Origin: an uncultured Lachnospiraceae bacterium
GTDB taxonomy: Bacteria > Bacillota > Clostridia > Lachnospirales > Lachnospiraceae
Assembly: GCA_946633495.1 (NCBI GenBank)
Contig: CAMPAX010000174.1
Span: forward strand, 1 to 5,033
Reading direction: 5' to 3'
DNA length: 5,033 nucleotides
Part shown: positions 1 to 4,025 of the stretch, piece by piece
Layout: each line of letters begins with the position of its first letter
Numbering within the stretch: the stretch's first letter is position 1
The notes under the pieces: model-generated
What the model saw: only the letters and a program-made list of their open reading frames with translations
The model's database searches: none
Told to the model about the DNA's origin: nothing
Made by a program: the position numbers and the translations under genes

Positions 1-108
1 GGCATTTTCCGACACACAAAAAACAACCGTGACTCGCCCCACGCCTCGCAACAGGATCACTCTTCTCTTTTATTTTGATATGGAGGCGCCATGCCTCAAA
101 GATACAAT
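1..108 (-). other. Untranslated stretch between the glmS ribozyme and the presumed glmS gene
   Basis: No credible coding start is seen here on the minus strand; in particular there is no ATG-TGY-GGN (Met-Cys-Gly), the invariant start of GlmS. The gene governed by the ribozyme is therefore inferred to begin left of base 1. Visible structure: a small hairpin GAGGC/GCCTC (97-93 with 87-83), a second possible partner for that arm (CGCCTC 88-83 with GAGGCG 47-42), and a T6 run (23-18) preceded by TTG. The only helix directly ahead of the T run is a weak GTGA/TCAC closure (60-57 with 31-28), so I do not call a terminator. Identity as glmS 5' UTR rests on the upstream ribozyme only. Confidence 0.6.
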
Positions 109-254
109 GCCCTTCGCTTTGTCCCGGCTGTTACCAGCCGTATTTGTCGAAGAACTAACGAACTGTCGTCCGGAAACGGATCCGCCGAATTTTCGATACC
201 GTTTCACCTCGTCAGGCTGCTGGTGCGACACACCGAATGCAGCCACATGGCGCT
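109..254 (-). ncRNA. glmS ribozyme: glmS ribozyme (glucosamine-6-phosphate-activated self-cleaving RNA)
   Basis: This cis-acting RNA in the 5' leader of glmS cleaves itself with glucosamine-6-phosphate as cofactor. The cut product is unstable, so GlmS synthesis falls when its product is plentiful (established for the family). Read on the minus strand, the cleavage site is A254 | G253, followed by the family's GCGCC. P1 is GGCTGC (244-239) with GCAGCC (220-215), capped by a GGTGT/GCACC helix. Conserved core TGACGAGG lies at 214-207, including the G that acts in catalysis in studied members. P2 pairs CGCC (252-249) with GGCG (186-183). P2.1 is a perfect 7-bp helix, GAAACGG (205-199) with CCGTTTC (179-173). 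TATCGA (198-193) and TTCGGCGGA (189-181) match conserved strings. A P4-type hairpin CGGCTG/CAGCCG (140-125) carries a GUAA tetraloop. GTTCTTCG (155-148) pairs with CGAAGGGC (116-109) around it, enclosing conserved GGACAAAG. The 3' limit is set by that last helix. Recognised from memory of the family, not by a covariance search. Confidence 0.95.
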
Positions 255-302
255 AAGGTTTCTGAACCTTTCGAAATCTGTGCTCCTCCTGCCCGCACAG
301 AC
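255..302 (-). other. Structured 5' leader released by ribozyme cleavage
   Basis: This short transcript segment runs from the predicted start (G at 302) to the base before the ribozyme's -1 nucleotide. It is almost wholly taken up by two perfect hairpins: TCTGTGC (301-295) with GCACAGA (283-277) around an 11-nt loop, and AAGGTT (270-265) with AACCTT (260-255) around CAGA. The second ends one base before the cleavage site. The first loop contains AGGAGG, which looks like a Shine-Dalgarno sequence but has no usable start and ORF after it. Known glmS ribozymes need little sequence upstream of the cut, so the role of these hairpins is unknown; they may protect the 5' end or insulate folding (inference). 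Confidence 0.6.
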
Positions 303-308
303 GGGGGT

Positions 309-337
309 AGTATACCACACTCTTCCTCAGAATGCAA
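309..337 (-). promoter_or_regulatory. Sigma-A promoter of the glmS ribozyme transcript
   Basis: On the minus strand TTGCAT (337-332) and TATACT (314-309) are separated by exactly 17 bp. A TG lies just upstream of the -10 (TGTGGTATACT), giving partial extended -10 character. The predicted start is G302, seven bases downstream of the -10. The promoter begins about 10 bp after the T-run of the metG terminator, so the ribozyme transcript is probably an independent unit rather than read-through from metG. Confidence 0.85.
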
Positions 338-347
338 ATCCGCCCCC

Positions 348-380
348 AAAAAACGGGGAACGATCCGAAATCGCTCCCCG
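348..380 (-). terminator. Intrinsic terminator of metG
   Basis: Minus-strand RNA forms an 11-bp stem, CGGGGAGCGAT (380-370) with ATCGTTCCCCG (364-354), with one G-U wobble and a five-base TTCGG loop, followed by six T (353-348). The wobble is a G-U pair only in the minus-strand RNA; the plus-strand version has an A-C mismatch and no T-run after it. This makes it a one-way terminator for the gene ending at 441, about 60 bases upstream. Confidence 0.92.
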
Positions 381-440
381 AAAAGTGTCAGTATATAAAG
401 AAGACGTTCTTCCTTATCCATTCGAATCCTATTCCGTAAA

Positions 441-2429
441 TCAGCTGATCATGGAGCCTGCAGGTACGTCCGGACGGTCTGTGGTCAGCAGTGACAGATT
501 CCCTTCCGCATCCTCTGCGCAAAGCAGCATACCCTGTGACTCGATCCCGGCCAGCTTCGCAGGTTTCAGATTGGTGATAACCACCACCTTCTTGCCTACC
601 ATATCCTCCGGGCTGTAGAAACTCTTGATCCCGGATACGATCTGCAGGACACGGCCTTCGATCTGAACCTGGGAGCAGAGAAGCTTCTTGGACTTCGGAA
701 CCTCCTCACAGGACAGGATCTCTCCCACCTGCAGCTGCATCTTCTCGAACTCCTCGATGGTGATCTCTTCCTTCACCACAGCCTCCACCTTATCCGGCTC
801 GGACTTCTCCGGCTCTGCCGGCTTCTTTACTTCCTTCGGCGGTTCCGGTTCCTTTGCCGGGAAACGGACTGCGATCTCATCCAGCATCTTCTCGGTATCG
901 ATCCGCGCAAAAAGGATCTCCGGCGTCTCGGTTACTCTGTTCCCGGAGGGATACAGGCCGAAGGTACCGAATTCGGTACATTTCCGCTTCTCCGTGTTAA
1001 GCTGCGCCACGATCTTATCCGCCGTATCCGGCAGGAAGGAAGCCAGCAGACTTGCCCCGATGGTGATCCCCTCTACCAGGTTGTAGAGTACGGTGTCCAG
1101 CCGGTCCTTCTTCGTCTCATCCTTGCCCAATACCCAGGGCATGGTCTCATCGATATATTTATTCAGTCTTCGGAAAATGTTGAAGATCTCCGTCAGTGCA
1201 TCGGCGCATTTCAGCTTCTCCATGCACTCATTGACATGGATCCGGTAAGCACGGATGCAGTTCTTCAGATCCGTGTCCACATCCTCGGCCACCCCGGCAT
1301 TGTTCACGATACCGCCGGAATATTTGTTGATCATGGAGATCGTACGGTTTACCAGGTTGCCCAGAGTATTCGCCAGGTCGGAATTGATCCGCTCGATCAC
1401 CAGCTCCCAGGATACCACGCCGTCATTTTCGAAGGGCATCTCATGCAACAGGAAATACCGTACCGCGTCCACGCCGAAGAAATCCACCATGTCATCGGCA
1501 TAAATTACATTTCCGCGGGACTTGCTCATTTTTCCGTCGCTCTGGATCAGCCACGGATGGCCGAACACCTGCTTCGGAAGCGGTACATCCAGCGCCATCA
1601 GCATGATGGGCCAGTAAATGGTATGGAACCGGAGGATATCCTTACCGATGAGGTGCAGGTCCGCCGGCCAGTATTTCTTGAACAGCTCTCCGTGATTTCC
1701 GTCCACATCATAGCCCAGACCGGTGATGTAGTTGGACAGCGCGTCGATCCATACATAAACCACATGCTTCGGATCGAAATCCACCGGAATGCCCCACTTA
1801 AAGGAGGTACGGGAAACACAGAGATCCTGAAGACCCGGCTTTAAGAAGGTGTTCACCATCTCATTCTTCCGGGATTCCGGCTGAATAAACTCAGGATGCT
1901 TCTCGATGTATTCGATCAGGCGAGGAGCGTATTTGCTCATACGGAAGAAATAAGCCTCTTCCTTGGCCGGATGTACCTCGCGTCCGCAGTCCGGGCATTT
2001 GCCGTCCACTAACTGACCCGGAGTCCAGAAGGACTCACAGGGGGTACAGTACATGCCTTCGTACTCCCCTTTATAAATATCACCCTGATCGTACAGCTTC
2101 TTGAAGATCTTCTGAACCTGCTTCTCATGATCCTCGTCCGTGGTACGGATGAACTTGTCATAGGACGTGTTCATCAGATCCCAGATCCTCCTTATCTCAG
2201 CTGCCTTCTCGTCCACGAATTCCTTGGGAGTGGACAGGCTTTCAAATGCCTTGGTCTCGATCTTCTGGCCGTGCTCGTCGGTTCCGGTCTGGAAGCGGAC
2301 ATCGTATCCTATGAAACGCTTGTAGCGGGCAATGGCGTCCGCCAGAACGATCTCGTAAGTGTTGCCGATGTGGGGCTTGCCGGATGCATATGCGATCGCG
2401 GTGGTGATGTAATAGGGTTTCTTTGCCAT
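441..2429 (-). CDS. metG: Methionine--tRNA ligase (methionyl-tRNA synthetase)
   Basis: Cytoplasmic class I aminoacyl-tRNA synthetase that charges tRNA-Met, including the initiator, with methionine using ATP. It has 662 residues, full length for the form with a C-terminal extension. The Rossmann catalytic domain begins at once (YYITTAIAYASG near residues 6-17). The HIGH-class motif is HIGN (20-23), and KMSKS is intact at 300-304 (DGKMSKSRGN). A zinc-knuckle insertion has two CxxC pairs, C128/C131 and C145/C148. The helical anticodon-binding domain follows (about 345-515, including NTLGNLVNR). A charged Pro/Glu/Lys linker spans about 524-555, and an EMAP/Trbp111-type OB-fold tRNA-binding domain spans about 557-662 (EEFEKMQLQVGEI, later ITNLKPAKLAG). 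The ATG start is supported by AGGAGGG eight bases upstream and by the N-terminus matching the family. The stop is TGA, followed by a terminator. No frameshift or missing motif is seen. It lies downstream of murA on the same strand but behind a strong hairpin, so its own promoter is uncertain. Confidence 0.98.
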   Translation of the reverse strand: MAKKPYYITTAIAYASGKPHIGNTYEIVLADAIARYKRFIGYDVRFQTGTDEHGQKIETKAFESLSTPKEFVDEKAAEIRRIWDLMNTSYDKFIRTTDEDHEKQVQKIFKKLYDQGDIYKGEYEGMYCTPCESFWTPGQLVDGKCPDCGREVHPAKEEAYFFRMSKYAPRLIEYIEKHPEFIQPESRKNEMVNTFLKPGLQDLCVSRTSFKWGIPVDFDPKHVVYVWIDALSNYITGLGYDVDGNHGELFKKYWPADLHLIGKDILRFHTIYWPIMLMALDVPLPKQVFGHPWLIQSDGKMSKSRGNVIYADDMVDFFGVDAVRYFLLHEMPFENDGVVSWELVIERINSDLANTLGNLVNRTISMINKYSGGIVNNAGVAEDVDTDLKNCIRAYRIHVNECMEKLKCADALTEIFNIFRRLNKYIDETMPWVLGKDETKKDRLDTVLYNLVEGITIGASLLASFLPDTADKIVAQLNTEKRKCTEFGTFGLYPSGNRVTETPEILFARIDTEKMLDEIAVRFPAKEPEPPKEVKKPAEPEKSEPDKVEAVVKEEITIEEFEKMQLQVGEILSCEEVPKSKKLLCSQVQIEGRVLQIVSGIKSFYSPEDMVGKKVVVITNLKPAKLAGIESQGMLLCAEDAEGNLSLLTTDRPDVPAGSMIS

Positions 2430-2437
2430 ATAAAATT

Positions 2438-2444
2438 CCCTCCT
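2438..2444 (-). promoter_or_regulatory. metG ribosome binding site
   Basis: AGGAGGG on the minus strand, a near-perfect Shine-Dalgarno, lies eight bases from the ATG at 2429-2427 and fixes that start. It begins only 15 bases after the stem of the hairpin at 2485-2460. Confidence 0.9.
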
Positions 2445-2472
2445 TTTATAGACAAAACAGCCGGATTTTCAA
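2445..2472 (-). promoter_or_regulatory. Possible metG promoter overlapping the hairpin (weak)
   Basis: TTGAAA (2472-2467) and TATAAA (2450-2445) lie 16 bp apart on the minus strand. The -35 would sit inside the loop and descending arm of the terminator-like hairpin. The expected start, about 2438, would fall inside the ribosome binding site, leaving roughly nine leader bases and cutting off most of the AGGAGG. This geometry argues against it being the main promoter; it is listed because no better candidate is visible between murA and metG. Confidence 0.25.
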
Positions 2473-2485
2473 CCGAAAATCCGGC
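2454..2485 (-). terminator. Terminator-like hairpin after murA, just before metG
   Basis: A perfect 11-bp stem, GCCGGATTTTC (2485-2475) with GAAAATCCGGC (2470-2460), has a GGTT loop. It is followed on the minus strand by TGTTTTGTC, with a run of four T (2457-2454). The murA stop lies about 85 bases upstream. The T-run is interrupted by G, so termination may be partial. Because it lies only about 30 bases from the metG start codon, it could act as an attenuator for metG as well as the murA terminator. Confidence 0.75.
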
Positions 2486-2570
2486 GAGTTCTTTTATCAT
2501 TTTGTAAATTCACAGGATCCTCTGCCGCTTCTTCGGAGAGGATGAGATGCAGCGCCTCTCTGAGGAGAAC

Positions 2571-3875
2571 CTACACTGCACGAAGTTTAAACTTCTGGAG
2601 TGACCGATCCGAATTCACGATCTCCATCTCACCGCCGAGCTGACGGATCTTGGTATCGAAATCCTCATAACCGCGCTTTACGTACTTGATGTCATCGATC
2701 ACACTGACACCTTCCGCAGCCAGCGCCGCGATCACCAGTGCCGCTCCTGCACGAAGATCGGAGGCAGTCATATTTGCGCCTGTGAACTTCGAAACGCCTG
2801 TAATGATGGCCGTATTGCCTTCCACACGGATCTTCGCACCCATCCGGGTGAGATCTCCTACATAGCGGAACCGGTTTTCGAAGATACTCTCCGTCACCAC
2901 GCTGGTTCCTTCCGCGAGACAAAGCACCGCAGCGATCTGTGCCTGCATGTCCGTCGGAAATCCGGGATACGGCAGGGTCTTCACCTGCGTCGGGCGAAGC
3001 TTTCCGTCCGCCATGACGCGAATGGAATCATCGTATTCGATAACTCTCGCACCCATCTCGATCAGCTTGGAGGAAATGGCCTCCATATGCTTCGGGATAA
3101 CATTCTTCACCAGAACATTTCCCTGAGTCGCGGCAGCCATCACCATGAAGGTTCCGGCCTCGATCTGGTCCGGAATGATGGAGTACTCTGCGCCATGCAG
3201 CCGGGACACGCCCCTTACACGGATCACATCGGTACCTGCACCCTTGATGTTGGCACCCATGGTGTTCAGGAAGTTGGCCACATCTACGATGTGAGGTTCC
3301 TTCGCCGCGTTCTCGATCGTGGTCTTACCTTCCGCCAGCGCAGCCGCCAGCATGATATTGATGGTGGCACCAACCGATACGGTATCCAGATAAATGTGTG
3401 ACCCTGCCAGCTGCTCCGCTTCCGCCACAACCTTACCGCCGGACACGATCTCCACGTTGGCACCCAGGGTCTCAAATCCCTTGATGTGCAGGTCGATGGG
3501 ACGGGAGCCGATATCACAGCCGCCGGGAAGGGCTACATTGGCATACTTATATTTTCCGAGCAAAGCTCCGATCAGATAGTAGGATGCGCGGATCTTGCGG
3601 ATATACTCATCATCCACCGACAGTCCCCGATCTCCTGCGATCCCCTTGCCGCAAATGGATACGGTATGGCGGTCGATATAACGAACGGATGCTCCTATAT
3701 TTTCGATTGCTTTCAGAAGGGTCCGGGTATCACTTACAAAGGGTACGTTCTCGATCACAACTTCATCATCTGTCATGATCGCTGCGGCCAGGATTCCCAG
3801 CGCTGCATTCTTTGCGCCGGCGATCACGACCTCGCCCTCCAGCGGATTCCCTCCCCTGATTGCGTATTGTTCCAT
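2571..3875 (-). CDS. murA: UDP-N-acetylglucosamine 1-carboxyvinyltransferase
   Basis: Cytoplasmic enzyme that transfers enolpyruvate from phosphoenolpyruvate to UDP-GlcNAc, the first committed step of peptidoglycan synthesis and the target of fosfomycin. It has 434 residues, slightly longer than the typical ~420 because of a short basic C-terminal tail (SLQKFKLRAV). The EPSP-synthase-like inside-out barrel fold is implied along its length. Key residues are in place: substrate-binding K22-N23 (AGAKNAALG); the mobile-loop cysteine C120 in PGGCDIGSRPIDLH (Cys115 in E. coli), so it is not the fosfomycin-resistant Cys-to-Asp form; D309 in GFPTDMQAQ (Asp305 in E. coli); and R401 in VKRGYEDF (Arg397 in E. 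coli). The ATG start is chosen because MEQYAIRGGNPLEGEV matches the family N-terminus. Stop is TAG. Many Firmicutes carry two paralogues (murA/murAA and murZ/murAB); which one this is cannot be settled here. A strong promoter lies directly upstream. Confidence 0.97.
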   Translation of the reverse strand: MEQYAIRGGNPLEGEVVIAGAKNAALGILAAAIMTDDEVVIENVPFVSDTRTLLKAIENIGASVRYIDRHTVSICGKGIAGDRGLSVDDEYIRKIRASYYLIGALLGKYKYANVALPGGCDIGSRPIDLHIKGFETLGANVEIVSGGKVVAEAEQLAGSHIYLDTVSVGATINIMLAAALAEGKTTIENAAKEPHIVDVANFLNTMGANIKGAGTDVIRVRGVSRLHGAEYSIIPDQIEAGTFMVMAAATQGNVLVKNVIPKHMEAISSKLIEMGARVIEYDDSIRVMADGKLRPTQVKTLPYPGFPTDMQAQIAAVLCLAEGTSVVTESIFENRFRYVGDLTRMGAKIRVEGNTAIITGVSKFTGANMTASDLRAGAALVIAALAAEGVSVIDDIKYVKRGYEDFDTKIRQLGGEMEIVNSDRSLQKFKLRAV

Positions 3876-3887
3876 ATGATTAACGAT

Positions 3888-3893
3888 CCCTCT
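3888..3893 (-). promoter_or_regulatory. murA ribosome binding site (long spacing)
   Basis: AGAGGG on the minus strand is the only purine-rich block before the ATG. It is 12 bases from the start, longer than the usual 5-9, which would be expected to lower initiation efficiency. The start itself is secure from the protein's N-terminus, so the spacing is a property of the site rather than a sign of a wrong start. Confidence 0.55.
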
Positions 3894-3952
3894 CAGATTT
3901 CTGTCTGTCGGAGAAATTATACAGGTTACATAACTTTCCGATAATCTGAATC

Positions 3953-3981
3953 ATTATACCAATTTATTACAATTTTGTAAA
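3953..3981 (-). promoter_or_regulatory. Sigma-A promoter of murA
   Basis: TTTACA (3981-3976) and a perfect TATAAT (3958-3953) are 17 bp apart on the minus strand, with an extended -10 TG (TGGTATAAT). The start is predicted near 3946, giving a leader of about 70 nt. The ~35 bp upstream of the -35 is almost pure A/T, like an UP element. A second TATAAT at 3921-3916 lacks a convincing -35 at 16-18 bp. Confidence 0.88.
3967..3980. promoter_or_regulatory. Dyad overlapping the murA -35 (possible operator)
   Basis: TTACAA-AA-TTGTAA on the minus strand is an inverted repeat of two 6-base arms with a 2-base centre. It covers five bases of the murA -35 and the first half of the spacer. A repressor bound there would block RNA polymerase. 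It resembles TACA/TGTA operators of the BlaI/CopY type, but the gap between half sites is four bases rather than two, so I do not assign a regulator. In such AT-rich DNA a chance dyad is possible. Confidence 0.35.
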
Positions 3982-4025
3982 CTATTATCTAATTTTTTAG
4001 AAATTTTAGAAAAATACGTATTCAT
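3982..4025. other. AT-rich gap with tandem 9-bp repeat upstream of the murA promoter
   Basis: This gap lies between the stop of the surface-protein gene and the murA -35 and is strongly A/T biased against its GC-richer neighbours. It contains an exact tandem duplication of TTTTAGAAA on the plus strand (3995-4003 and 4004-4012). No hairpin with a following T-run is seen on the minus strand, so the upstream gene has no recognisable intrinsic terminator here. The A/T tracts may serve as a promoter UP element (inference). Confidence 0.5.

Noticed and set aside
18..60. Possible terminator or attenuator before glmS (GTGA/TCAC hairpin plus T6)
   Set aside because: Only four base pairs close a ~25-base loop and extra bases separate the stem from the T-run; too weak to call.
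212..421. Minus-strand ORF of 69 codons after metG
   Set aside because: It crosses the metG terminator, the glmS promoter and the ribozyme core; the constraint there is clearly on RNA structure, not on codons.
91..618. Plus-strand ORF of 175 codons covering the left end
   Set aside because: It runs antisense through the ribozyme, the promoter, the terminator and the 3' end of metG, has no ribosome binding site and has no recognisable protein features.
1236..1844. Plus-strand ORF of 202 codons inside metG
   Set aside because: It is antisense to the conserved metG catalytic and anticodon-binding regions, including KMSKS; a shadow of biased codon use.
2531..2565. Hairpin just after the murA stop
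   Set aside because: On the transcribed minus strand only six continuous pairs form (GAGAGG/CCTCTC) around a 13-base loop, outer pairs are mismatched, and no T-run follows; the better plus-strand version also lacks a T-run.
2430..2570. T-box riboswitch in front of metG
   Set aside because: The gap of 141 bases is too short for a full T-box leader and I see no T-box sequence or specifier stem.
3486..3944. Plus-strand ORF of 152 codons over the murA start
   Set aside because: It is antisense to the murA N-terminus and its promoter region; no start signal or family resemblance.
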